From Acidobacteriota bacterium (GTDB taxonomy: Bacteria; Acidobacteriota; Terriglobia; Acidiferrales; UBA7541): a stretch of DNA of 64,000 nt. The stretch is taken from assembly GCA_013289715.1 (NCBI GenBank), contig JABCZJ010000019.1:34469-98468 (forward strand), read 5' to 3'. Below are positions 17,787 through 26,472 of this stretch, piece by piece. The position numbers and the translations under genes are program-made. Positions within the stretch are counted from its first letter, which is position 1. The number at the start of each line of letters is the position of its first letter. The notes under the pieces were generated by a model. The model was not told the DNA's origin. It did not search any database and was given only the letters and a program-made list of their open reading frames with translations.

Positions 17787-18764
17787 TCAGGGGATTTCCC
17801 TTCCCTCCCCTGCATCCAATACCCAAAACCGATGCGCGGCTTTTTCGCGATCGAGGGCGCGCTGCAGTTCGTTTACCGGCTCCTGCTCGCCGTCATCAGC
17901 CAAGTGGAACGTGCCGAAGTGAATCGCGATGCTGGTAGCCGCGCCTACTTCTTTGTGTGCACGGACTGCATCTGCGGGAGAAATGTGCACCGGGCCCATG
18001 AACCACAGGGGGCGATATGCGCCGATGGGCAGGAATGCCAGACGGATTTCCGGAAAACGCTCGCGGATCGCGGCGAAATGCGATCCGTAGCCGGTGTCTC
18101 CGGCGAAATAAATTGTGCCGGAGGCGCTTTCGATTACGTAGCCGCACCACAGAGTTCTGTTGCGATCGCCTAAGCTGCGGCCGGAGAAATGGCGGGCGGG
18201 AACGGCGGTCACCGTAATTTTGTCGAACGCGTCGGCGGATTGCCACCAATCCATTTCCTGAATTTGCGAATCGCGCGCGATGCCGTGCGACGTCAGGCGC
18301 GCGCACACTCCGAGCGGGACGGCAAAAGCCGGATGCCATTGCACGCCGATGCGGCGCAGAGTGGGTAGATCAAAATGATCGTAATGGTCGTGGCTCTGCA
18401 GGACCAGATCAATTGAGGGAAGCTGGTCGAATTGAATTCCCAGTGCGCGGTGGCGCGGCGGTCCAATCCAGGAAAGCGGGCTGGCGCGATGCGACCAGAT
18501 CGGATCACACAGAATGTTCAGCCCTTCGAGCTGGATCAGAACCGATGAATGCCCGACGAACGTAGCGCGGATTTTTCCTTCGTCCACGCGTTCGGGTGGA
18601 GTGGCTCCCGGCGACGCGTCGATCCATTTGCGCCAAGACGAGGGCCTGCGCGTGAGCATCCATTTGAGCACGCTGCCACCACCGTGCATCGGTGCGCCGT
18701 CACGTGGATTGAAGAAATGTTCGCCGTCGAAGTGGTCGGAGCTCGGTCCGCTGTAAAGTGGCAT
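17787..18764 (-). CDS. MBL-fold metal-dependent hydrolase (UlaG/NAPE-PLD-like)
   Basis: About 325 residues from ATG 18764 (MPLYSGPSSDHFDG). The open frame extends further upstream, but into the aldo/keto reductase gene. The start sits 16 bases after that gene's stop. The metallo-beta-lactamase signature is complete: SHDHYDHFD (HxHxDH) near residue 145, ARHFSG near 205, FAGDTGYG near 240 (bridging Asp), and a late His in AIHFGTFHLADD near 290. Preceding residues ATFVGHSSVLIQLEGLNILCDP form the fold's first strands. This subgroup includes lactonases and N-acyl-phosphatidylethanolamine phospholipase D homologues; the substrate is unresolved. Probably co-transcribed with the aldo/keto reductase. 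Confidence 0.88.
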   Translation of the reverse strand: MPLYSGPSSDHFDGEHFFNPRDGAPMHGGGSVLKWMLTRRPSSWRKWIDASPGATPPERVDEGKIRATFVGHSSVLIQLEGLNILCDPIWSHRASPLSWIGPPRHRALGIQFDQLPSIDLVLQSHDHYDHFDLPTLRRIGVQWHPAFAVPLGVCARLTSHGIARDSQIQEMDWWQSADAFDKITVTAVPARHFSGRSLGDRNRTLWCGYVIESASGTIYFAGDTGYGSHFAAIRERFPEIRLAFLPIGAYRPLWFMGPVHISPADAVRAHKEVGAATSIAIHFGTFHLADDGEQEPVNELQRALDREKAAHRFWVLDAGEGREIP

Positions 18765-18780
18765 CTCGGGTTGGGTTGCG

Positions 18781-19911
18781 TTATTTCTCCGCGGCGGCGC
18801 TGGCTTTCGGAATTGCGGGAGAAGCGGCCGGCGCGCCGGTAACGCGAGCGGGCGCCCAAGTTCGGACCGAAGTGCCTCCGCTGACCATGTCCTGAATGTT
18901 GCCGCTAAAGAAAATGTACGGGTGCACGGGTTCAAGCGCAGAGGCTTCGTCGAGGCGCTTGCGCAAATCCGGCGGAATGGAAATCTCCGCGGCTTGCAGG
19001 TTGTCGTTGAGCTGAGAAATTTTCGTGGCGCCAATGATGGTGGAGGTAACGCCGGGCTGAGTGATCACCCAATTCAGCGCGACTTGCGCGGGCGACTTGT
19101 TGATTTGTTTCGCGACAGCCACCAGTGCATCACTGATTTTCCAATTGCGTTCGCTGAACTTGTTGAACGCTGGGTTGCCGGAAGCTTTGGTGGTTTCCAG
19201 CCGCCCAACACCCTTGCCGGAATTTCCTTCGCGCGTGTATTTTCCCGTGAGGAAACCGCCGGCGAGAGGACTCCAGGGACACAGGGCAATTCCCAGCTCC
19301 TGCGCGGCGGGAATGTGTTCGCGCTCGATATTTCGTTCGACCAGCGAATATTCCAACTGCAGCGCGATCAGGCGCTCCTTGCCTTCTTTTTCAGCGAGCG
19401 TTTGCGCACGGGCGACGTACCACGCGGGCGTGTCTGAAAATCCGTAGTAGCGAATTTTGCCATCACGGACGAGGTCATTCATGGTGGCGAGGACTTCTTC
19501 GACGGGAGTAACCGTGTCCCACGCGTGCAGCCAGTAGAGATCAATGTAGTCGGTCTGCAGGCGCCGCAACGAGGCTTCGAGCGATTGATAGATATTTTTG
19601 CGACCGTTGCCGCCGGAATTGGGGTTACCAGGCTCTGTGTTGAAAGTGAATTTTGTCGCGAGAACGATGCGGTCGCGGAGTTTTTTATCGGCGACGAATT
19701 TCCCCACCATTTGTTCGCTCTTGCCCTGCGTGTACAGGTTCGCAGTGTCCACGAAGTTGCCGCCCTGGTCGGCGTAGCGCTCGAATATTTCGCGAGCTTG
19801 GGGCTCTTCGCTGCCCCAGCCCCATTCGGTGCCGAACGTCATCGTGCCCAGCGACAATGGGCTCACGCGCAAACCGGAACGTCCTAGCGTCACATAGTCG
19901 GTCAAGCTCAT
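18781..19911 (-). CDS. Aldo/keto reductase
   Basis: 376 residues from ATG 19911, which has a strong GGGAGG six bases upstream; a start 12 codons earlier lacks this support. The TIM-barrel NADPH-dependent oxidoreductase signature is present: NFVDTANLYTQGKSE near residue 48 (catalytic Asp and Tyr), IVLATKF near 75 (catalytic Lys), DYIDLYWLHAWD near 115 (catalytic His), and the cofactor-binding ALNWVITQPGVTSTIIGATK near 275. The C-terminal ~45 residues, rich in Ala/Pro/Ser, are an unusual low-complexity tail. It is the first gene of a likely pair with the MBL hydrolase. Substrate unknown; the long variant resembles the Tas/YajO-like branch. Confidence 0.92.
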   Translation of the reverse strand: MSLTDYVTLGRSGLRVSPLSLGTMTFGTEWGWGSEEPQAREIFERYADQGGNFVDTANLYTQGKSEQMVGKFVADKKLRDRIVLATKFTFNTEPGNPNSGGNGRKNIYQSLEASLRRLQTDYIDLYWLHAWDTVTPVEEVLATMNDLVRDGKIRYYGFSDTPAWYVARAQTLAEKEGKERLIALQLEYSLVERNIEREHIPAAQELGIALCPWSPLAGGFLTGKYTREGNSGKGVGRLETTKASGNPAFNKFSERNWKISDALVAVAKQINKSPAQVALNWVITQPGVTSTIIGATKISQLNDNLQAAEISIPPDLRKRLDEASALEPVHPYIFFSGNIQDMVSGGTSVRTWAPARVTGAPAASPAIPKASAAAEK

Positions 19912-20089
19912 CGGTTGCCTCCCGGTCTCTTGGATGCCGCGCGTCACTCGCGCGATTCCATCAATCCGCGCGTCTCACCTGAGCGCGGCACCACGGCCGT
20001 CGTCCCCGACGCAAACATCGTTTCCTATTTGGAGCGCACGCGATTATCCTATGGGACTTCGGCGCGAGGCGCAATCGAGAGGTCCAGCG

Positions 20090-20830
20090 GTGACGCAGAT
20101 TGTAACGCAGAAAGTTTCGTTGCAAGTGGCGGACGGGAGCGCGATGAACGCTTACGTGGCGCGTCCCGCCGATGGCACGGCGCAGCCGGGGCTGCTGGTA
20201 TTTCAAGAGGCGTTTGGAGTGAACGCCCACATTCGCGATGTGACGGAGCGTTGCGCGCGCGCCGGGGTGGTGGCGATTGCGCCGGAACTGTTTCATCGCA
20301 CAGCAGCGGGGTTCGAGGGAAAATATGATGAGTTCTCTGCCACCGTGCCGCACATGAAGGCGATGAGCGTTGAGGGGATGACGCAGGATATTCGCACGGC
20401 TTACGATTGGCTGCTGGGTGATCCACAGGTGCGCAAGGGCGCGATCGCGAGCATTGGATTTTGCATGGGCGGGCGGGCGTCGTTTTTGGCGAACGCGACC
20501 GTGCCTTTGCAGGCGGCGATTTCGTTTTATGGCGGCGGGATTGCGCCAGCGTTGCTACCGCAGGTGACGAACTTGCATGCGCCGATGCTGTTCTTCTGGG
20601 GCGGGAAGGACAAGCATATTGGCGTTGAGCAGATTCGGGCGGTCGTGGATGAATGCAAGCGGCTGGGGAAGCCGTATGTGAACGTTGAGATCTCAGACGC
20701 GGACCACGGCTTTTTCTGCGACGCGCGAGCGAGCTACCATCCTGAAGCTGCGAATCTTGCCTGGAATATTTGCGAGACCTTCCTGCATTTTCACGTACAC
20801 AGGCCAGAACTACGCAAGCGGGTGCGTTAG
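20090..20830 (+). CDS. Dienelactone hydrolase family protein
   Basis: About 246 residues from GTG 20090, which has AGAGG seven bases upstream and begins just before the conserved TQKVSLQVADG. An ATG at 20051 would add 13 residues with poorer ribosome-site support. Alpha/beta-hydrolase features: LLVFQEAFGVNAHIRDVTERCA near residues 33-54, IGFCMGGRASF near 124 with the nucleophile Cys in the G-x-C-x-G-G elbow typical of dienelactone hydrolases, an Asp near 175 (WGGKDKHIG) and ISDADHGFFCD near 207 with the catalytic His. The family hydrolyses dienelactones in aromatic catabolism, but many homologues act on other esters. It is divergent from the aldo/keto reductase. No catechol pathway genes are nearby. 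Confidence 0.9.
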   Translation: MTQIVTQKVSLQVADGSAMNAYVARPADGTAQPGLLVFQEAFGVNAHIRDVTERCARAGVVAIAPELFHRTAAGFEGKYDEFSATVPHMKAMSVEGMTQDIRTAYDWLLGDPQVRKGAIASIGFCMGGRASFLANATVPLQAAISFYGGGIAPALLPQVTNLHAPMLFFWGGKDKHIGVEQIRAVVDECKRLGKPYVNVEISDADHGFFCDARASYHPEAANLAWNICETFLHFHVHRPELRKRVR

Positions 20831-20893
20831 TGATGTTGCGATGTGGAATTTTGCGGTTCGCTGCACGGGGCAGCGACGGTGGCGGAAAAAAAT

Positions 20894-21469
20894 AGCGGGT
20901 GAGTCTGTAAGCCGGATTCTGTGCGCTGCGCAATCGTTGTCCCGACTTGCGTCGAGACTTTCGCTCGCGCCGCGCGATGATCATTCCTCTAGGTCCCGGA
21001 TCGCTCCGGGACTCCAGCAGCCTACCCGAGGGTTGCAGCAATTTGCTCCTTCGAGCGCCTTGCATACGGGCTGGGCCAGCCCTCCCCTCCTATTTGGCCT
21101 TGCTCCACGCGGGGTTTTCCGTGCCCCGGATGTTGCCATCCGGGCGGTGGGCTCTTACCCCACCTTTTCACCCTTGCCAAATGCGCTGCGCCGAAACAGG
21201 CAGCCCCGTGGTTTCCCGCAGGCCTGCCGCCGAGGTGCAAGCATCACCGGCGGTTTAATTTTCTGTGGCACTTTCCGTAGCCGTCGCAAGATCCCCAGAA
21301 GCTGCCAGTGGCAGCTTCGAAGGGCTCCTCGCGACAACCCCCTGGCGTTACCAGGCGCGTCGCCCTGTAGTCCCACACTCTTGCGAGCTGAGGACTATTG
21401 GAGTCCGGACTTTCCTCCCGTCTGCGTTTCTTGCGAGACGCGAACCGGCGATCATCCGACTCACCCGCT
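20894..21469 (-). ncRNA. rnpB: RNase P RNA (bacterial class A), enlarged
   Basis: The catalytic RNA that removes tRNA 5' leaders. Reading the minus strand, all universal class-A landmarks occur in order: GGAGGAAAGTCCGGACTCC near 21400-21420, GGTAACGCCAGGGGG near 21345, AAACCGCCGG near 21250, AAGGGTGAAAAGGTG near 21165-21180, GTAAGAGCCCACCG, the GGAGCAAGGCCAAATAGG block near 21090-21110, the GGGTAGGCTGCT block near 21015-21030, and AATCCGGCTTACAGACTC near 20905-20920. The two ends pair as an 11-bp P1 helix (GCGGGTGAGTC with GACTCACCCGC). The molecule is ~576 nt, against 377 in E. coli, through longer peripheral helices. A run of seven T residues (minus strand, 20886-20892) follows P1 and probably ends transcription. 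Confidence 0.95.
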
Positions 21470-21475
21470 GCAGGA

Positions 21476-21504
21476 ATTATACGCCGAGAACGGGAGCGCG
21501 GCAA
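21476..21504 (-). promoter_or_regulatory. Sigma70-type promoter of rnpB
   Basis: On the minus strand TTGCCG (21499-21504) and a perfect TATAAT (21476-21481) are separated by exactly 17 bases. The expected transcription start, about seven bases downstream, falls at ~21469, the first base of the P1 helix of RNase P RNA. The agreement between promoter geometry and RNA end supports both calls. Confidence 0.85.
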
Positions 21505-21527
21505 TTTGCGCGGGGCAGGGGTGTGCG

Positions 21528-22103
21528 TTAGTCGGGCAGGTCCAAATAGATGACATAGCCGATGCGTCGCGCTACGTCTTGCCGCCTTGGCTCGGTGAAT
21601 GCGTAGTAGTCGCGGGCTTCGATACGCAACGCGTTGGTCCGATTGGGTTGGCAATCAACGCCGCCGCCGAAGTTGATAGCGTTGCCTGTGTCAAAGAGCC
21701 GCGAGTAGCCCGCGGTGAAGAATGGGATGAACTTCTCGTTGGAGTTGATCTTCCGCCTGGTGAGGTAGTTTGCGGAGAAAAGCGCAGAACCGGTTTTGAG
21801 ATTGGCCCACGGCCCGATATAGCCGCCTTCGAGCAGGAGGCCTTGCCACGAGTTTGTCGGAGCCACCGCGAACGATGCGCCCAGTTGCATCGCGCATCGC
21901 GAATGGCCATGCGAGAGACTCGCGCCGGCGCCGCCGAACGGCACGAACTGCGGATAATTCACCAATGAAGGATCATTCGCGGATTGGGCACTGGATTCGG
22001 GCGCGGCGGCTAGCGCGAGCGTGATTGCCAAAGCGATGGCGCAGAAGATTGCGATTTTTCTGGCGGCGATTCGATTCGAAGAATTTGCCGGGCTGGTTTG
22101 CAC
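21528..22103 (-). CDS. Small exported protein, probably an outer-membrane beta-barrel (PagL-like)
   Basis: 191 residues from GTG 22103, which has a near-perfect GGGAGG five bases upstream. An in-frame ATG at 22175 would add 24 residues without such a site. A signal peptide is evident (KIAIFCAIALAITLALAAAPESSAQS). The mature part alternates short hydrophobic strands with Gly/Asn turns: ASFAVAPTNSWQGLLLEGGY, then FIPFFTAGYSRLF, AINFGGGVDC, and a C-terminal strand GYVIYLDLPD. This fits a small eight-stranded barrel of the lipid A deacylase/acyloxyacyl hydrolase or OmpW-like type. A catalytic His-Ser pair is not evident, so enzyme activity is not claimed. It precedes rnpB on the same strand. Confidence 0.6.
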   Translation of the reverse strand: MQTSPANSSNRIAARKIAIFCAIALAITLALAAAPESSAQSANDPSLVNYPQFVPFGGAGASLSHGHSRCAMQLGASFAVAPTNSWQGLLLEGGYIGPWANLKTGSALFSANYLTRRKINSNEKFIPFFTAGYSRLFDTGNAINFGGGVDCQPNRTNALRIEARDYYAFTEPRRQDVARRIGYVIYLDLPD

Positions 22104-22296
22104 GGCCGCCTCCCGCAAGCGATGTGGGATCGAAACTACAATTTCGAAACCGCATTGATGCAACGGGAGTGCCACTTGCTTCTATGGGTAAACTCGCACA
22201 AATATGGGATTTTCGAAAAGATGCTGCGGCGACGTACGGCGCAGCGCGCAAGAATTAGCCGTCACTGTCAGCAAGCCCTAGCAGTTTGCTTGGAAG

Positions 22297-24315
22297 CTAC
22301 TTGGCGTTTGTGAGTTTTTCGAACTGGGCTTCAGTGAGGATTGTGACGCCGAGGTCTTTGGCTTTGTCTAGCTTGGAGCCGGCGTCTTCGCCTACTACGA
22401 CGTAGGTGGTTTTCTTGCTTACGGAGTTGCCGGGTTTGCCGCCGTGGGAAATTACCAGGGCTTCGGCTTCTTCGCGGGTGCGTTTGGCCAGGGTCCCGGT
22501 GAAGACAAAGGTCATGCCGGCGAAGCGCGCAGACACCGGGGCCTGGCGTTCCTCCTTCATGTTCACGCCCACGGCACGGAGATGCTCAATGAGCTTGCGA
22601 TTGGCGGACTCTGAGAAAAATTCGCGCACCCCTTCCGCCACCTTCGGGCCTACCTCGGGAACTTCCATCAATTCTTCCTGGCTGGCTTCCGCAAGCTTGG
22701 CCATTGAGCCGAAATGTTCGGCAAGCAGTTGCGCGGTGCGTTCCCCGACGAAAGGCATGCCGATCGCGTAGATCAGTCGCGCCAAGCTGTTCTTCTTGCT
22801 GCCGGCGATTTCATCCAGCAGATTTTGCGCGGATTTTTCTCCCATGCGTTCGAGATTTTCCAGAGTCTTCAGATCCAGTTTGTAAAGCCCCGCGAAATCC
22901 TTCACCAAATCCTTTTCGAGCAGCTGGTCCACGATTTTTTCACCCAGGCCATCAATATTCATCGCGTGCCGCCCGGCGAAGTGCAGCAGCGATTCCCTCT
23001 TGCGTGCGGGACAGGACACATTCACGCAGCGGTAGGCCACCTCGCCTTCGGCGCGGTGCACGCGCATGCCGCAGACGGGACATTTCTCCGGCATCTTGAA
23101 TTCTTTTTCTTCCTTGCCGTGCTTCACCACTTTCAGCACGTGCGGGATCACTTCGCCGGCCCGCTCGACCAGCACCGTATCGCCGGCGTGGACGCCGAGG
23201 CGTTGCACTTCGTCCATATTGTGCAGCGTGGATTTGGTGACGGTGACGCCGCCAATTTGCACCGGTTCGAAAACCGCGAACGGAGTGAGCACACCAGTCC
23301 GGCCAACGCTCACTTCGATTTGTTTCAGCAGCGTGGTTTCCTGGTGCGCTTGATATTTGTAGGCGATGGCCCAGCGGGGGGCTTTCGAAGTGAAGCCCAG
23401 CTCGTTCTGCAAACCGACTTCGTTCACCTTCACCACGATTCCGTCAATATCGTACCCGAGCTTCTCGCGCTTGGCGTCCCACTTGGTGATGTAATCCTCC
23501 ACTTCCGTGACGCCGTGGCACAGCGCCCAGTCCGCGCTAACCTTGAATCGCAATTCGTTCAGCGCTTCGAGTACTTCGGAGTGTCGTTTCTTCGGCACGC
23601 GGCCATCCACCAGCAGGTAGTAAGCGAAAAAACCGAGGCCGCGTGATGCCGTAATGTTGGGATCGAGCACGCGCACCGAACCGGCGGCTGCGTTGCGCGG
23701 ATTGGCATAGCGCTTTTCGCCTTTCGCGTCTTGCTGTTCGTTCATGGCTTCAAAAGCTTTGCGGGTCATGATGGCTTCGCCGCGCACCTCGAACGAATGC
23801 GGGATGGCGGCTTTCTTGAGTTGGGCGGCATCAATCCACAGAGGAATCGAGCGGATGGTGCGGACGTTGGGCGTAACATCCTCACCCGTGGTGCCATCGC
23901 CGCGCGTGACGCCGCGGACTAACGCGCCCTTTTCGTAAATCAAGGACATGCTCAGCCCGTCGAATTTGTGTTCCGTGACGTATTCCACTTTTTCGCGGCC
24001 AGTAAGCTCGCGCACGCGGCGATCGAAATTCGCGAGATCCTCGAAAGAGAAGGCGTTGTCCAGGCTGATCATCGGCGTCTTGTGCCGGACTTGCTGAAAA
24101 CCATCGCGCGGAGCCCCGCCGGCCCGTTGCGTGGGCGAATCAGGCGTCACGAGCTTCGGATTTTCGGCTTCCAGCTTTTTCAGCTGGTTCATCAACTTGT
24201 CGAAGGCCGCGTCGGAGATTTCCGGATCATCGTTTACGAAATACAAATATTCGTGACGACGGATTTTCTCACGCAGACGTTCGATTTCTTTTGCAACCGC
24301 ACTGTTCTTAGCCAT
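22297..24315 (-). CDS. ligA: NAD+-dependent DNA ligase
   Basis: 672 residues from ATG 24315 (MAKNSAVAKEIERLR); an in-frame start 22 codons upstream is not family-like. It seals nicks in replication and repair using NAD+. Domain Ia (HEYLYFVNDDPEISDAAFD) binds NAD. EHKFDG at ~115-120 holds the adenylated Lys, followed by an OB fold. A Cys4 zinc finger comes next (CPVCGMRVH ... CVNVSCPAR, near 405-430), then helix-hairpin-helix repeats (EVGPKVAEGVREFF near 555), and the protein ends with a BRCT domain (FVFTGTLAKRTREEAEALV, near 600). A perfect -10 hexamer (TATAAT, minus strand, 24356-24361) lies ~40 bases before the start, though no good -35 is visible. Divergent from the lipid kinase. Confidence 0.97.
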   Translation of the reverse strand: MAKNSAVAKEIERLREKIRRHEYLYFVNDDPEISDAAFDKLMNQLKKLEAENPKLVTPDSPTQRAGGAPRDGFQQVRHKTPMISLDNAFSFEDLANFDRRVRELTGREKVEYVTEHKFDGLSMSLIYEKGALVRGVTRGDGTTGEDVTPNVRTIRSIPLWIDAAQLKKAAIPHSFEVRGEAIMTRKAFEAMNEQQDAKGEKRYANPRNAAAGSVRVLDPNITASRGLGFFAYYLLVDGRVPKKRHSEVLEALNELRFKVSADWALCHGVTEVEDYITKWDAKREKLGYDIDGIVVKVNEVGLQNELGFTSKAPRWAIAYKYQAHQETTLLKQIEVSVGRTGVLTPFAVFEPVQIGGVTVTKSTLHNMDEVQRLGVHAGDTVLVERAGEVIPHVLKVVKHGKEEKEFKMPEKCPVCGMRVHRAEGEVAYRCVNVSCPARKRESLLHFAGRHAMNIDGLGEKIVDQLLEKDLVKDFAGLYKLDLKTLENLERMGEKSAQNLLDEIAGSKKNSLARLIYAIGMPFVGERTAQLLAEHFGSMAKLAEASQEELMEVPEVGPKVAEGVREFFSESANRKLIEHLRAVGVNMKEERQAPVSARFAGMTFVFTGTLAKRTREEAEALVISHGGKPGNSVSKKTTYVVVGEDAGSKLDKAKDLGVTILTEAQFEKLTNAK

Positions 24316-24398
24316 GAACACCCCGTGCCAATGCCATCGGTGAATTGCGCCGGGTATTATACAATGACCGTTTAGTTTCACAGGATGACCGCAAACCT

Positions 24399-25343
24399 AT
24401 GCCTGAAGGAATTCATGACGCGCTGCTGATCTACAACCCCACCAGCGGGGGGCGGCGCCACCGTCGTTTTCTGGAAATCGAGCAGGCCGTGCGGATTCTG
24501 AAGGACGCCGGAATCACCACAGAGATCGCCGCGACGACCGCAGCCGGGTCCGCGCAGGGCATCGCGCGGCAGGCTGTGGAGCAACGCCGCGGCATGGTGA
24601 TTGCTTGCGGCGGCGATGGCACGGTGAATGAAATTATCAATGGCCTGGCCGGTAGCGCGGTGCCGATGGCGCTGCTTCCAGCAGGTACCGCGAATATTCT
24701 GGCGAAAGAATTGCGTATCCCCTGGGACATTCCGCACGCGGCGCGCCTGATTCACAATGGTGTGATTCGCCGTGTCGCGCTAGGCCTGGCATCTTCGCTG
24801 AACGGTAACCATTCGGCGGACATGCCTTCCGGGGGTCGTTATTTTGTCAGCGTGGGCGGCGCGGGCCCGGACGGCGCGATCGTGAACGCGGTGAATGGTG
24901 AATTGAAGAAGCGCGCTGGCGTTTTGGCTTATTGGGCGGAAGGGCTGCGCCAGCTGGTTAGTTACGATTTTCCCGAAATGCGTGTGCGCTCGGACGGACA
25001 GGAGCACCTGGCTTCGATTTTAGTGGTCGGCAGGACCGTGAATTATGGCGGGCCATTCAAGATCACCACCGGCGCGAACTTGTTCGAAGACTCATTCGAG
25101 TTCCTGACGAACTCGACGCGCAGCCGCCTGCGCTACCTCGTTTGCCTGCCCGCGCTGTGGCTCGGAAAACTGCGCAGTATGGAAGGCATTGCGGCATGGA
25201 AAGACACCGAGGTGATTTGCGAATCGGCGAACGGAGCCGTGGTCTACGCGCAGGTGGATGGCGAGCCAATCGGGCCGTTGCCGCTGGCATTTCGCATTGT
25301 CCCGGACGCGCTTTCGCTGGTTACGCCCGCAAATTTGAAGTAG
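24399..25343 (+). CDS. Diacylglycerol/sphingosine kinase-like lipid kinase (YegS/BmrU family)
   Basis: 314 residues from ATG 24399. ALLIYNPTSGG near residues 8-18 and VIACGGDGTVNEIINGL near 62-79 are the nucleotide-binding signatures of the DAGK catalytic domain. ALLPAGTANILAKELRIP near 88-105 completes the active-site region. The C-terminal half, with strands around ITTGANLFEDSFEFL, is the second lobe. A diacylglycerol kinase recycles diacylglycerol to phosphatidate at the membrane; other members phosphorylate other lipids, so the substrate is open. Its start lies 83 bases from the divergent ligA start. The next gene begins 64 bases downstream. Confidence 0.9.
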   Translation: MPEGIHDALLIYNPTSGGRRHRRFLEIEQAVRILKDAGITTEIAATTAAGSAQGIARQAVEQRRGMVIACGGDGTVNEIINGLAGSAVPMALLPAGTANILAKELRIPWDIPHAARLIHNGVIRRVALGLASSLNGNHSADMPSGGRYFVSVGGAGPDGAIVNAVNGELKKRAGVLAYWAEGLRQLVSYDFPEMRVRSDGQEHLASILVVGRTVNYGGPFKITTGANLFEDSFEFLTNSTRSRLRYLVCLPALWLGKLRSMEGIAAWKDTEVICESANGAVVYAQVDGEPIGPLPLAFRIVPDALSLVTPANLK

Positions 25344-25406
25344 CCGAGTCGCGCGTGCAAGAACGTGACGAAATCGTGCCGCTAGCAGCACGCTGAATAC
25401 ACGACC

Positions 25407-26435
25407 GTGGAGATTCTCACTCACGCGCTGGTAGCCCTGCTGCTGGCGCGGACCGGCCAGAGGCTTTTGCCGCGTTATGGGACTGCGATGCTTGTTGTTT
25501 CTGGCGTTGCGGCTGATCTCGATTTCGCTAGTTATCTTGGCGGTCCCGCGGCGTTTCTGCGGATTCATCGTGGCGGGTTGCACTCAGTTCCCTGCTCCGT
25601 TGTGTTGGTCGGTGCGATTGCGCTGGCGTTCTGCGCCGCTGCTCGACGGCACACTGCAGCAAATCCGCATTCGAACTTTCGCCCGTTGAGTTTCGTCCAG
25701 GCAATCGCGGTTTGTGCTTTCGGCGTGGTGGCGCATTTGCTTCTCGATCTCGCAAACGGAATTGGCGTGCAACTGCTGTGGCCGTTTCGTCAGCGATGGA
25801 CCGCGTGGAACCTGCTCAGCACTCTCGATCCCTGGCTCTTGGCGCTTCTGGTGTTGGGGTTGCTGTTGCCGGAGGTGTTTCGCCTAGTCAGCGAGGAGAT
25901 CGGCGAGCGCGCGAAAAGACCGCGCGGCCAATTCGCCGCTATTATCACTTTGCTGCTGGTTCTGATTTACGTCGCCACACGCGCAGGTCTGCACAGCCGG
26001 GCTGTGGACGAACTGAATTCGCGCGACTATCGCGGCGTTCCACCCCTGGCGGCAGGCGCCTTCCCTTCTGCGCTCTCGCCCTTCGCCTGGCGCGGCCTCG
26101 TGTCCACCGACAACGCAATTGAAGTGATCGAAATGTCGCTAACGCCCGGCGCGGACTTCGACCCGGATCGTGCCGCGCGCCACTACAAGCCGGAAGACTC
26201 AGCGGCGCTGCAAGCGGCGGAGAACACGCCCGCTGCGAAGACATTTTTACGCTACGCGCGTTTTCCGTTGGCCAGCTTTGAACGCGGCGACGACGGTTAT
26301 CGGTTCACGCTGCGCGATCTGCGCTTTGCGTCCAGCGACAACAGCGCGGATAACCTCGTCGTGGGCGTAGAGCTGAGCGCGGATTTGCGACTGGTGCGGG
26401 AGGAATTTCGTTATGCCAATTCGGCGGATCGCTGA
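25407..26435 (+). CDS. YdjM-like membrane-bound metal-dependent hydrolase family protein
   Basis: 342 residues from GTG 25407. The N-terminus LTHALVALLLARTGQRLLPRYG, followed by VSGVAADLDFASYLGGPAAFLRIHRGGLHS, is the YdjM/DUF457 signature: the His of THAL, the Asp pair of AADLD, and HRGGLHS are the presumed metal ligands. Four or five membrane segments follow (CSVVLVGAIALAFCAA, VCAFGVVAHLLLDLANG, LLALLVLGLLLPEVF, AIITLLLVLIYVA). The last ~130 residues are soluble and carry no known motif. YdjM of E. coli is LexA-regulated, but no SOS box was seen here. Catalytic activity is predicted from the ligand pattern only. Confidence 0.8.
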   Translation: MEILTHALVALLLARTGQRLLPRYGTAMLVVSGVAADLDFASYLGGPAAFLRIHRGGLHSVPCSVVLVGAIALAFCAAARRHTAANPHSNFRPLSFVQAIAVCAFGVVAHLLLDLANGIGVQLLWPFRQRWTAWNLLSTLDPWLLALLVLGLLLPEVFRLVSEEIGERAKRPRGQFAAIITLLLVLIYVATRAGLHSRAVDELNSRDYRGVPPLAAGAFPSALSPFAWRGLVSTDNAIEVIEMSLTPGADFDPDRAARHYKPEDSAALQAAENTPAAKTFLRYARFPLASFERGDDGYRFTLRDLRFASSDNSADNLVVGVELSADLRLVREEFRYANSADR

Positions 26436-26472
26436 TGACGGTTTTGCTGGGTGATCGAGAGACGAAGGCGGG

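Noticed and set aside
20685..21968. 427-codon plus-strand frame across the RNase P RNA region
   Set aside because: It runs through the structured rnpB RNA and two real genes, with no recognisable domain.
22714..23646. 310-codon plus-strand frame opposite ligA
   Set aside because: Ligase motifs lie on the minus strand in this stretch. The antisense frame is rich in His/Arg/Phe, as expected of a shadow.
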